A stretch of 64,000 bases of DNA from Xiphias gladius (taxonomy: Eukaryota > Chordata > Actinopteri > Istiophoriformes > Xiphiidae): the NCBI RefSeq assembly GCF_016859285.1, contig NC_053415.1:5793001-5857000 (forward strand), written 5' to 3'. Positions 37,301 to 43,804 of the stretch are shown piece after piece. The translations under genes were made by a program, and so were the position numbers. Below the pieces are notes generated by a model. The model was not told the DNA's origin and ran no database searches. It saw only the letters and a program-made list of their open reading frames with translations. The first letter of the stretch is position 1. The number at the start of each line of letters is the position of its first letter.

Positions 37301-39308
37301 ACACTGTGGTTTCTTGCTTCCCACATGAAAATGAATCCGCATCATCATTTTGTCCAGTCTGCAGAAATCACCACTCCTTTAGTGCCCAATTTTTGTTTTG
37401 GACTTGCCCAAAGCATCTTGCTGTAGCTTAAAATCAGCAGGCATTGTTACGTAAATGCCGAGTCCTGTTTGATACAGCATCAGACAATGCTATCATTTGC
37501 CGAAACTTCACTTTTGTTACAGGGATTAAACTGTATTCTGTGGTGGTTAGTCTTGACATCTTTGTAAATGCAAATGCATGCCACATGTACTCTCCCGGCA
37601 GGAAAAGGCAGTTCTAAATTGAAGAGTGAGTTTTCCACTACACACACGCTGAGCACTGCAGAACAATGACAAAGTGCCTGAGCTGATATATGAAGGGCAT
37701 ATTTGTGGAGCTGGTAATATCAATTTTCAAAGCAGCTGAGGTGCTCAAAGCAATCAGGTGAGCTGAATTTAGATCAGTGCTGGGGATCACGAGAAGCATA
37801 AAAGGAGGTTTTTGTGGTCAAAATGCAAATCTTTTAACAGAGAAGAGCTGCACTGGCCTTCGGAGCATCCTTGGCTAGACCTTGAGGAGTCGGAGTGTAA
37901 TACGCTCTCACGCTTGATTTGGCTGAGTCTGCCAAGTGTTGTTTAAAGAATGATTCATTTTCAGTGATTCTAGGTGCATGCTGGAAACTGAATCGACTTT
38001 CCCTCCAGATGCTCATCTCAAACAGCTACTGTATACGTCTCGTAAGTAAAAAACACAATCCCTTGCTGAAATGAAAAACTGTCGGGTTCATATTTGGATG
38101 TCCAAGGGCCTAACACGCACAAAAAAAAAAAATTATAACAGATTTTCTGATTTTCTTAAAATGCGATGCTGGAATAACATACTGTTATTGCAGATTATAA
38201 TATATTTGTAGAAAAAAAACAGCATCTGCGGGAAAAGTTGAATATACTTTTTGTAGAGCGAACAAGAGTCTTTAAGCTAGATTTTATATCTAAATACCCT
38301 GCATTTGTGTACTGTATAAAGGTGTATTCAATGCCCTGTGTACTTTATGCTTTTTGTTTCCTCTATTTTATCTCTACTAGGAGCATTATCACATGAATAC
38401 AATGAAATTATTTGATTATTTAATATTTATTTGTTTTTTTAAAATGCTTGGGGAACAAAAGTTTAAAGTAAAACTTGAGTAAATCTGTAGCCCAGACTGA
38501 ACAGTGAAATATGACCATGATCATCCTTTTGGATCACTATGGCATGCTGGGCAATTTTCATAAATTACATTAAAAGATTTCCTAGTTAAAACATAACGAT
38601 TATGGTGATCTTGAGAAAATCACGCGTAATGGTTAGGTGTACAGAGACAGAATTATTGTAGGTTTTGTAGTTCTTCAAGTCAATTAAAGGCTACTTACTT
38701 AGTTGCTAAAAAATAGGTTAGGTTGCTAAATACCTGGAGTATAATGTTAATTGTCTTTTAGTCATTCCTTATACTATTTGATCTAGACCCCGCTAGCAAT
38801 GCTGCAAAATCAATCCAGGTGGAGCTAAATCCTTTCTATTAGAGAACTAGTCCAAATGCAAGTAAAACTGAACGTATTAACCGATATTACCTTCACCCAG
38901 ATCCAAGACAGCAAGTACAGCGCTGCTCCGAGCCTCTCCCAGGTGATTATTGGCAATGCAGGTGTAGAGGCCAGCATCACTTGGTTTGCAGTCCCTAATC
39001 CAGAGCCCTCCATACTCCTGGTTCTCCATGTTGAGGAGGTCATCATTATGGTACCAGTACAGGGAGGGCTGGGGGTCCCCAGCCACAGTCACCTTGAGAC
39101 GGATGTCACAGCCTGTCCCTACGGCGGCGTTCCTCATTTTGCGTAAAAAAACAGGTGGAGTTGGGGAAGGATAACCAGGTCCTCGGGGTTCTAGGAGAGC
39201 GTGCTCTGGGCTTGCTTTGGACCGTTTTGGGGGGATGATGGGGCTTGGGGGTGCCACTGCTTCATCTGCCCCCTTTTTCAGGGTCATTTGCACCTCTGCT
39301 TTTCTCAT
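3821..39308 (-). CDS. speg: speg: striated muscle preferentially expressed protein kinase (whole gene, 41 coding segments)
   Basis: SPEG is a giant tandem-kinase member of the myosin light chain kinase/obscurin family. It acts at the triad and sarcomere of striated muscle. Coding segments read 39308 to 38891, 29949-29863, 29039-28973 (tentative), 28810-27258, 27089-26946, 26850-26668, 25750-25584, 25298-25210, 23764-23589, 23335-23075, 22970-22812, 22522-22333, 22205-21976, 21654-21535, 21363-21259, 20522-20316, 20210-20087, 19596-19424, 19282-19170, 18774-18606, 18436-18340, 18150-17950, 17683-17626, 17429-17352, 17167-16995, 16904-16878, 16718-16566, 15856-15814, 15677-15609, 15488-12737, 12614-12465, 11741-11625, 11260-11093, 10825-10703, 9822-9658, 9321-8511, 6579-6340, 6179-5956, 4761-4686, 4368-4219, 4076-3821. 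Apart from segment 3, all junctions are GT-AG with matching phase. The sum is 3,621 residues; human SPEG has about 3,267. Domain order equals human: nine Ig, two FN3, two kinases. Teleosts can carry two speg copies, and I cannot tell which this is. Confidence 0.95.
7440..8350 (+). mobile_element. degenerate Tc1/mariner-type transposon
   Basis: On the plus strand, inside the speg intron between exons 36 and 37, a broken transposase reading frame starts near 7452 with [18 protein letters not shown] and is then interrupted by stops. Further on, the frame at about 7780-7990 gives [13 protein letters not shown], and the one at about 8080-8130 gives [15 protein letters not shown]. These resemble the DDE-region motifs WSDES and SPDLNPIE of Tc1-like transposases. 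The copy is inactivated by stops and frame changes. I could not fix the terminal inverted repeats, so the borders are approximate. Confidence 0.75.
8511..9321 (-). CDS. speg: speg exon 36: Pro/Ala/Thr-rich linker with a six-residue tandem repeat
   Basis: This 811-nt exon (phase 1 to 2, about residues 3037-3306) joins FN3-2 to kinase 2. It is dominated by Pro, Thr, Ser, Val and Ala, as in human SPEG. It ends with [18 protein letters not shown], which matches human LRQGPPQKPYTFLEEKAR. Just before that, 18-bp DNA units at 8583-8672 encode a repeated VTPSGR motif. The linker is probably disordered. Acceptor is TTCATTAG|AACC and donor GCAAG|GTAATG. Confidence 0.92.
8583..8672 (-). repeat. 18-bp coding tandem repeat in speg
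   Basis: Five consecutive 18-bp units (8583, 8601, 8619, 8637 and 8655) show a shared pattern. Units two and three are identical, the fourth differs by one base and the outer two are more diverged. On the minus strand each encodes a six-residue unit close to VTPSGR. The unit length keeps the frame, so copy number can vary without breaking the protein. Confidence 0.9.
9658..10825 (-). CDS. speg: speg exons 34-35: second fibronectin type III domain
   Basis: Exons 10825-10703 and 9822-9658 (phase 1 each side) encode about residues 2941-3036. FN3 marks are [60 protein letters not shown] and [15 protein letters not shown]. The human counterpart reads [20 protein letters not shown] and [20 protein letters not shown]. 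Confidence 0.92.
11093..11741 (-). CDS. speg: speg exons 32-33: Ig domain 9
   Basis: Exons 11741-11625 and 11260-11093 (phase 1 each side) encode about residues 2846-2940. Sequence marks are [56 protein letters not shown] and [20 protein letters not shown]. Human SPEG has [20 protein letters not shown] at this site. The donor splits a codon (GCTC|GTAAGA) that is completed to Arg by the next exon. Confidence 0.92.
12060..12425. repeat. interspersed repeat of a common teleost type
   Basis: The block containing agctacaaacagcagctggt, cagctagcctggctctgtcc, agcacctctaaagctttt and gctaaactaagctaaccggc matches, from memory, a repeat seen in many percomorph introns. It sits in the intron between speg exons 31 and 32. 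I could not see terminal repeats, so the class is not assigned and the borders are approximate. Confidence 0.55.
12465..15488 (-). CDS. speg: speg exons 30-31: long inter-kinase linker
   Basis: The 2,752-nt exon 15488-12737 plus the 150-nt exon 12614-12465 encode about residues 1879-2845. Human-like blocks are [118 protein letters not shown]-like [22 protein letters not shown] and [13 protein letters not shown]. The linker is Ser/Arg-rich with many RRxS-type phosphosites, so it is probably a disordered regulatory and docking region. It contains a Glu/Lys-rich block absent from the human protein as I recall it. Exon 31 encodes [20 protein letters not shown], comparable to the Arg/Lys-rich human stretch before Ig9. 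Confidence 0.93.
15609..18436 (-). CDS. speg: speg exons 21-29: serine/threonine kinase domain 1
   Basis: Nine small exons (18436-18340, 18150-17950, 17683-17626, 17429-17352, 17167-16995, 16904-16878, 16718-16566, 15856-15814, 15677-15609) encode about residues 1579-1878. Kinase landmarks in order are [19 protein letters not shown] (glycine loop), EYAAKF (ATP lysine), [10 protein letters not shown] (helix C), IIHLDIKPDN (catalytic loop, HLD instead of HRD as in human SPEG), ICDFGNA (metal-binding DFG), [28 protein letters not shown] and [14 protein letters not shown]. The exon at 16904-16878 has only 27 nt. The tail [19 protein letters not shown] matches the human post-kinase helix. A (TA)n tract sits in one intron. 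Confidence 0.93.
17506..17550. repeat. (TA)n microsatellite
   Basis: About 22 uninterrupted TA dinucleotides lie in the speg intron between the two small kinase-1 exons at 17626-17683 and 17352-17429. Confidence 0.95.
18606..20210 (-). CDS. speg: speg exons 17-20: Ig domains 7 and 8
   Basis: Exons are 20210-20087, 19596-19424, 19282-19170 and 18774-18606. Ig7 is degenerate, as in human: [63 protein letters not shown]. Ig8 is typical: [73 protein letters not shown]. Exon 18 ends at 19424, and a (GATA)n microsatellite begins only 11 nt into the following intron. A SINE lies in the intron between exons 19 and 20. Confidence 0.9.
18846..19010 (+). mobile_element. tRNA-derived SINE-like element
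   Basis: The sequence starts ggggcggctgtggctcagga and carries a tRNA-like A box (gtggctcaggaggtagag). It continues with gtgtcgaagtgtccttcggc and ends agaaaagcgctatataaata then cagtccattt. This is a very abundant teleost repeat of SINE appearance. The usual B box (GGTTCGATCCC) seems to be missing from this copy, which would make it inactive. It lies in a speg intron in antisense orientation to the gene. Confidence 0.7.
19329..19412. repeat. (GATA)n microsatellite beside a speg splice donor
   Basis: About 21 tetranucleotide units (gata, with one interruption gataggta) lie 11 nt inside the intron that follows speg exon 18, whose donor is at 19423-19422. Confidence 0.97.
20316..21363 (-). CDS. 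speg: speg exons 15-16: first fibronectin type III domain
   Basis: Exons 21363-21259 and 20522-20316 (both phase 1 to 1) encode about residues 1282-1385. Visible FN3 marks are [83 protein letters not shown] and DPVQLLDRG. Human SPEG has the same order. A 490-bp TTAA-flanked repeat lies in the intron between the two exons. Confidence 0.9.
20684..21173. mobile_element. 490-bp MITE-like element flanked by TTAA
   Basis: The element begins TTAAAGGGGCTTTATGTACA and ends with the imperfect reverse complement TACATATAGCCCCTTTAA. It therefore has short terminal inverted repeats of about 15-18 bp and a TTAA at each edge, the target duplication preferred by piggyBac-type transposases. No transposase ORF is present, so it would be non-autonomous. 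It lies between speg exons 15 and 16. Confidence 0.7.
21535..23335 (-). CDS. speg: speg exons 10-14: Ig domains 4, 5 and 6
   Basis: Exons are 23335-23075, 22970-22812, 22522-22333, 22205-21976 and 21654-21535. Ig4 has [35 protein letters not shown] and the [14 protein letters not shown] motif. Ig5 has [28 protein letters not shown] and [11 protein letters not shown]; its last Cys is replaced by Val, while human has AVSAVN there. The linker [14 protein letters not shown] is almost identical to human. Ig6 has [36 protein letters not shown] and [20 protein letters not shown]. Phases are 1-1, 1-1, 1-2, 2-1 and 1-1. This is among the best conserved stretches of the gene. Confidence 0.92.
23589..25750 (-). 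CDS. speg: speg exons 7-9: hinge and Ig domain 3 (APEG-1 core)
   Basis: Exons are 25750-25584, 25298-25210 and 23764-23589. Exon 7 carries [16 protein letters not shown], which is the human SPEG hinge [13 protein letters not shown]. Exons 8-9 encode the Ig domain [60 protein letters not shown]. In mammals this Ig alone makes the short smooth-muscle isoform APEG-1. The AACAATGAG at the start of exon 8 supplies an in-frame Met. Reading past the exon 9 donor adds about a dozen residues before a stop. The intron 24-25 kb is unremarkable. Confidence 0.88.
26668..27089 (-). CDS. speg: speg exons 5-6: Ig domain 2
   Basis: Two exons (27089-26946 and 26850-26668, phase 1 each side) encode about residues 709-817. 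The segment opens with [20 protein letters not shown], nearly identical to human SPEG at the same point. The Ig fold shows [14 protein letters not shown], then [10 protein letters not shown] in the next exon, and the [14 protein letters not shown] motif before LIVKAG. Splitting an Ig domain by an intron just before the conserved Trp strand is usual in this family. Confidence 0.9.
27258..28810 (-). CDS. speg: speg exon 4: long N-terminal linker
   Basis: This 1,553-nt exon covers about residues 191-708 between Ig1 and Ig2. Acceptor is TATTTCAG|GAGTC and donor GTTAG|GTTAGA. Blocks shared with human SPEG are [46 protein letters not shown] and the closing [11 protein letters not shown]. It is rich in Ser, Pro, Arg and Gln, includes a glutamine run ([14 protein letters not shown]) and has several RxxS sites typical of kinase substrates. 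A charged stretch near [18 protein letters not shown] is predicted by eye to form a short coiled coil. The rest is probably disordered and links domains in the sarcomere/triad scaffold. Confidence 0.92.
28973..29039 (-). CDS. speg: speg exon 3 (tentative): small exon with a GC donor
   Basis: Between exon 2 (ends phase 1) and the long exon (starts phase 2) a 67-nt segment would restore the frame. Its acceptor is CATGAGATGCAG|TG after a pyrimidine-rich stretch, and its donor is ACCAG|GCAAGA, a non-canonical GC donor. It would encode [20 protein letters not shown] followed by A-T-R. An acceptor six bases upstream (29045) would add two residues in the same frame. Including it makes the whole coding sequence divisible by three. 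There is no clear human counterpart, because this region of SPEG is poorly conserved. The exon is inferred from phase and splice signals only. Confidence 0.45.
29123..29709. mobile_element. 587-bp MITE-like element flanked by TTAA
   Basis: The left edge reads TTAAAGCTGCAATAATC and the right edge ATTCATGCAGCTTTAA, giving inverted ends of 11 bp (TTAAAGCTGCA) with a TTAA at each border. There is no transposase ORF. Near the right end a 17-bp unit (gtgttttcagctcgttc) is directly duplicated at about 29633-29667. The element lies between speg exon 2 and the tentative exon 3. Class assignment is by analogy. Confidence 0.65.
29863..29949 (-). CDS. speg: speg exon 2: acidic linker after Ig1
   Basis: This 87-nt exon runs phase 1 to phase 1, with acceptor TTTTCTCAG|AT and donor ACAG|GTATCC. 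It encodes [20 protein letters not shown] and a few more residues. The opening DSETTEDE matches human SPEG DSETAEDD directly after Ig1. It is highly acidic and probably disordered. Its phase-1 end does not fit the phase-2 start of the long exon at 28810, so another coding piece is needed between them (see the tentative exon at 28973-29039). Confidence 0.85.
29950..38890. other. speg intron 1 (about 8.9 kb)
   Basis: I found no convincing exon in this long first intron. It contains short AT-rich ORFs on both strands, a (TA)n-rich tract at 37161-37219, and a segment near 34821-34890 that resembles 29725-29800 and so belongs to a dispersed repeat. A more GC-rich patch at about 33420-33640 stands out from the AT-rich background. 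Intron enhancers are possible but not visible by eye. Confidence 0.6.
37161..37219. repeat. (AT)n/(GT)n microsatellite tract
   Basis: Alternating AT and imperfect ATGT/GT dinucleotides run through this stretch of the first speg intron. Confidence 0.9.
38891..39308 (-). CDS. speg: speg exon 1: N-terminus and Ig domain 1
   Basis: This segment encodes residues 1-139. The start codon at 39308 is chosen because the peptide beginning MRKAEVQM and continuing to [14 protein letters not shown] aligns with the human SPEG N-terminus. The surrounding bases (AACCATGA) are an acceptable start context. An I-set Ig domain follows, with a Cys in [10 protein letters not shown], a Trp in PSLYWYHND and the closing [11 protein letters not shown] motif. 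The donor is GAAG|GTAATA at 38891/38890, phase 1. The next recognised exon is about 8.9 kb away, across the largest intron of the gene. Confidence 0.92.
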
Positions 39309-39796
39309 GGTTAAACTGATTTGGTAGATCCTCTGATGGATTCTTTAATGGTCTAACTAAGTAGTAGGAATATAACACTGACTGGGCCCTGTTGTAATGT
39401 TCTAAACCAAAAATTCAGTCAGGACATTAGCATCTATGAGCAATCTTTACATATCCATTACAGTTAGCAGGGCTCTCAAGTTTCTGAATATAGGATATAA
39501 GGACATTTCTTTTACTAGGAAAACCAAATGAAAATATTCAGAAGCATATCTGCCATGGATAAATTCTTCTCAAGTTGCTGCTCGCTGACCGGAGTTGTTG
39601 TCAAAAGAAGAAAAAGAAATAGTTGATTACCAGGTAATTCAGCTGATAGAGGTAGCTGCCACTCTCCTGCCCAGAGGTATTTTTAGGGCAAGACCCACTA
39701 GATCGTGTTGCATTAACAGCTCCCTTGACTTGTCTCTTGGAAGTGGCGGCCTAGCTTTTTCCTCTCCTTATCCTGATGTTCTCTACCTTCTCAGCC

Positions 39797-39806
39797 TTTT
39801 ATAACC
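39797..39806 (-). promoter_or_regulatory. candidate TATA box of speg
   Basis: The minus strand reads GGTTATAAAAGGCTGAG here, a strong TATA-type element. Transcription would then start near 39770 and leave a 5' leader of about 460 nt before the ATG at 39308. Farther upstream on the same strand are a GC box (gggggcgggag, about 40109-40120), a CAGCTG E-box (about 40073-40078) and a donor-like CAGAG|GTAAGG at 40014/40013. A spliced non-coding first exon is therefore an alternative. Confidence 0.4.
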
Positions 39807-40795
39807 ATCTCCCAGTAGCGCGTTACTTCTCGGCAGAACAAGGTGTGTGAGTCTTCAGGGAGTTTTCGCTTATTCCCGGCGGCCGTCAGATTTGTTCTCG
39901 CTTGGCCTCTGATTGAACGCAAGCATCAAGTCCTGTCCAGCAAGTTGCACGGTGCACCCCCCCCCCTACTCGTCCCATGAGCTAAGCCACCCCACTCATG
40001 ATCTCCCCCTTACCTCTGCCAGTCAGTCCGAAGGGGGAGATGACAGTCACAGGCCAGCAAGCCTTACAATGACAGCTGCATGGTGAGCTGTCTGCCCACT
40101 CGGTGCTCGGCTCCCGCCCCCTTGTCATTTTTAGCCAACCTGAGGTCAGTAGAACATGTGAGATGGTGCAACACTTGGCACAGAGGAGGGGGTGGTGGGT
40201 ACGGGACAGATATTTAATTTGTAGGTCAAATGTAGAGAACACAGTTGGCCTCCCAATTGTGTTGAGGTGGTCAAATATCATGAATAAGACAAAATTATCA
40301 CTGCTTTAACACTGTATGCTGACAACTGTGGCCCTTTATAAAAATATTGTATATATCTTCTACATTTAGGCCTACTATCAAAGTTGAGGTAGTATACAAG
40401 AAATAAATATGACAGATTTTCGGTTTGCAGTATTATATCCATTGAACCCTGGTGCTTAGGTAGTAAGACACCTAAAACACACACACACACGCACGCACAA
40501 AACAAAAATTGAGACTAGTTATTAGCATCAGCATTTACAATTTCTAATAACATTAGCTATCAGCTAATGATAGCTTCGATACCAAAAGCAGACTGATTCA
40601 AGGACAAATGTGAAGCAACAACCCCCAAGGCAACTGCAAAATAAGTAATTGTGTCTTATTATTAAAGTCAAATCACTCCTTATGACTCAAATACAACTTC
40701 AAATCTAACATCACACATAGCTAGAACCTTACTGCTACATTCAACAGTCCTGCATTAATCCTCCCTTCATGAAGGTTATAAGGTTCAGTTTTTAC

Positions 40796-40936
40796 CGAAA
40801 TGGTTTCAGAGAGGTTCGGATTCAACTGTCGGACCATTCTGGTGGCTGCAGTCGGTGGCGCTGTTGAAAGCGTAATGCCATATATGGACAGCGCCTCTCT
40901 TATTTTGTCCACCCCATTTATATCAATGAGAGTAGG
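40796..40936 (-). other. exon-like ORF of unknown identity
   Basis: On the minus strand a 141-nt segment is flanked by an acceptor (TTTCTCTTATTTAG|CCT) and a donor (TTTCG|GTAAAA), phase 0 at both ends. It is open over 47 codons: PTLIDINGVDKIREALSIYG, then [20 protein letters not shown], then NLSETIS. The composition looks protein-like and is unlike the surrounding AT-rich translations. I do not recognise the family and found no partner exon in phase nearby. It could be an exon of a gene I failed to chain, a decayed gene fragment, or chance. Confidence 0.3.
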
Positions 40937-42335
40937 CTAAATAAGAGAAACACTTGTTAGTAGTGGTAACAGTAGTAGCTGTAGTACCAGCAGTTCAACA
41001 GTTTTCAGGGGGTTTTTTCTACTAGAAGAATAGCCCCTGTGAAACCTCAACAACGTCTGTGCATTATCCAGAGCGACTGGGACACTCTGGTTAGCTCTGA
41101 TTTGGCTTTGTGGGATGCCTTAAATCTGAATCTACAGTGAAAGGACTAGCTTAACGTAGTAATGAGCAAAGTATTTTTCTTCTTCTTCTTTTTTTTTTAA
41201 CAAGCAATATGCTACACTTCTCAGAATCGATTCTGCAATCAAACCAGACTTTTAAATTTTTTTTAAAAAAAAAAACCTTTAAAACAGTACAGAGGCAGAA
41301 AGTCTCACCTCTCTGAACTCCAGCTATTGCTGCAGCGTTGCTGCTGCAGTCACCACAACTTCTACTATTTCCAAACAAGCTGCTCTGGCTGTAGACATTA
41401 AAAAACAAAAAAAACAAACAAACAAAAAAAAAACTACTACTTGCTGGATTGGTTCCAGGGAAAACCCAGCTTCTGTCGGCTGTTTGTGTCACATGTAAGA
41501 CATTAATTATAAACAGAGAGCAGTGTGCAAGGCTATATGAGACTTTAATGATGAGTCAGAATATACAGAAAATGCTACTTTTTTTGGCACATGACTGACA
41601 ACCTGCTGTCTTTGGCTAATACATGAAACTCAAACAGACAGTCTCACTAAAAAATAAAATAAAAATCAGTGCATGACTATAAAATCTTATATGAAGTTAT
41701 ACAGCACTGTACGAGACAGTTTAATGTTTCTGCTGCAGTTGATAGTGCAACCTAAGCTGGAAGTAAAATGTTAATAAAAAGGACAGTGACATCGGTTTGG
41801 AAATTTGAATCACATTAAATTATCTTGATAATTCACATTCACATGCTAACAATGACATCGGTGAATTGTCTTAGCTCAGGGTCCAGTTCTAGCCTTTTCC
41901 AGAGCTTTCTGCTGCTTCTCCAGGTGTTCATGAGCAGCAGTTCTGTCTCAATGTTGTGACAAAGTATTACTGTGTTGAAACATGGTCACTCTCGAAATTG
42001 AAGCTTGTCAAACACGTTCACAGTTTCCACGTTCACAGTACTAGACTTGACTGAGGAAGAGAGTGGATTGAAATAGTTAACCACAAAAAAGTAAAAATAA
42101 TTTAAAAAACTGAAATTGTTTGGGAGCTTAACTTTCAAGCAACATTTCCCTGGTAATACACACTTGCATGAAACCAAAGCCAAGCTAAATAACCTGGAAA
42201 AAAGTCCATCAAGGATGAGCTGTGATAAAAAAAATGCAGGTATTTATGAAAACTAGCACTGTTGTCCAATACCTGCAGTAAATGCACTGATGTGATCGAT
42301 TTATCCGGATGGTTTAAAGTGTCCCTTTGGCATTC

Positions 42336-43804
42336 TCACATGAATGTGGATGTGATTTCTGATGACAGCGAAGACCTGCTGGTTCTTGACACTGACGCTC
42401 TCTCTAGGAAACCTATCTTCCTCGTTAACTGCAGCAGACTCTTCCTGAACTTCTCTCCCACGAAGGCGTACAGCACCGGGTTGACACAACAGTGAAGCAG
42501 ACCGAGACTCTTTGTGACAAACATGACCCTGTCAACTGCAATCCTTGCCGGGCACCGGTAGGCCACTATCTTTGTCCTAAAAAAGGAATCTATCATCACT
42601 GCAATGTGGTACGGTGTCCAACAAAGCAGAAAGGCAACCACCACGACCACAATCACTCTCATGGCTCGTTGCCGCTGAAACCCCCCACGGGTGTGAAGGA
42701 GGCGCTGGATGGTTACTCCATAACAGGAAAGCATGATGGCCAAGGGGATAAGAAAACCCAAAGTGTGGCGAAGAACTCTGGTGGCCAGCCGCCACTCATC
42801 AGAACTGCTGGGGTCATACTGTTCCTTACACATTATGTTACTAGAGACTTGAGGGGAGAGAGAGGAATTGAAGAGCCCAGGCAGAGACAAAAATGCCCCA
42901 ACAGCCCAGACAGCAGCGCAAACTCCCCAGCTGGCCAGCTGTCGGTTAGCCCTGCGGGCATCCATAGCTCGCACAATCACCATGTAACGGTCCACACTGA
43001 TGCAAGTCAGGAAAAGAATGCTAGAGTAGAAGCTTAGCTCTTGGAGGATGCTGACAGTTTTGCACATGGCATCTCCAAACACCCAGCCCTGTGTAACAGA
43101 GACGGCCCAGAATGGGAGCGTGATGGCCAGCAGGAGGTCGGCAACTGCCAGGTGGAGGAGGTAGAGGTCAGAGGGAGGCAGCGACTGTTTGCTAGAGCCG
43201 ATCACCAGCCCCACCACCAGATTTCCGGGAATCGCCAACAGAAAGATGACGACATAAAATGCACAGAATCCAGCCATCACATCAGGTGGGGGGATGAAGG
43301 AGTAGCAGGGCTGAGTTTCTGGGTCAAGGATGAACTCTGTGTAGTTGTAAGTAAAGTTGAGTTCATCATACAAACTTTCAAAGTCTAAGTTAAAAGAAGA
43401 TGTGTTTGGATCTGAGGACAAAAACCAAGATCTAATGTTAGACATACAAAATACATGAAATGATTATAAACCTGTTTACATAAACCTAAACAGAATACTA
43501 ACTTTTAAACATACAGCAAATATTACATATTCTCTATGACATATTCTTTCTATATTATTGCTTTATAATGAACCAATAAAACAGGACCTCTACAGTTTTC
43601 AAAGAAAAATGTATTAAAAGGAACAATCATACTATAGTTCAATCAGGAAAGGTAAATATCCCTTTGCTCAATTGCCTATTACATATTCCAGTGGGGCATC
43701 GAGGGCTACAAACGGTCAAACAGCCTGTATGCTACGAATGTGTGTATTAAATCATTTAATCGTTCTAAGTTTTTTCTCTAAGGATGAAAATACTCACCAG
43801 TCAT
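42336..43804 (-). CDS. cxcr1/2: CXC chemokine receptor of the CXCR1/CXCR2 (interleukin-8 receptor) type
   Basis: This is a seven-transmembrane, Gi-coupled chemokine receptor of leukocytes. Exon 1 (43804-43798) encodes only ATGACTG before GTGAGT. Exon 2 (43411-42336) follows TTGTCCTCAG, joining in phase to start MTDPNTSSF, 360 residues. The upstream in-frame Met inside the intron is not used. Visible marks are an acidic Tyr-rich N-terminus with a Cys before TM1 (PETQPCYSF), LHLAVADLLLAITLPFWA (TM2), the DRYMVIV motif at the end of TM3, QRAMRVI before TM6, FLLCWTPYHIAV (TM6), and LGLLHCCVNPVLYAFVGEKF (TM7 and helix 8). The tail is Ser/Thr-rich and ends SSEITSTFM. QRAMRVI and the TM7 block fit CXCR1/2 better than CXCR3-5. 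Which teleost paralogue it is stays open. Confidence 0.9.

Larger units (their letters stand above)
39309..42335. other. interval between speg and the chemokine receptor
   Basis: This 3-kb interval holds the probable speg promoter area (39.7-40.2 kb), a poly-C run at 39957-39966, and one exon-like ORF at 40796-40936 described separately. Simple A- and T-runs lie near 41190-41280 and 41400-41432. The part adjacent to 42336 should include the receptor 3' UTR. I see no other gene. Confidence 0.6.

Noticed and set aside
42492-43388. Plus-strand ORFs of 181 and 115 codons over the chemokine receptor
   Set aside because: They are antisense shadows of the receptor coding exon.
43412-43445. Upstream in-frame Met (MSNIRSW) for the chemokine receptor
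   Set aside because: It lies inside the intron; the acceptor TTGTCCTCAG and the upstream ATGACTG exon give a better start.
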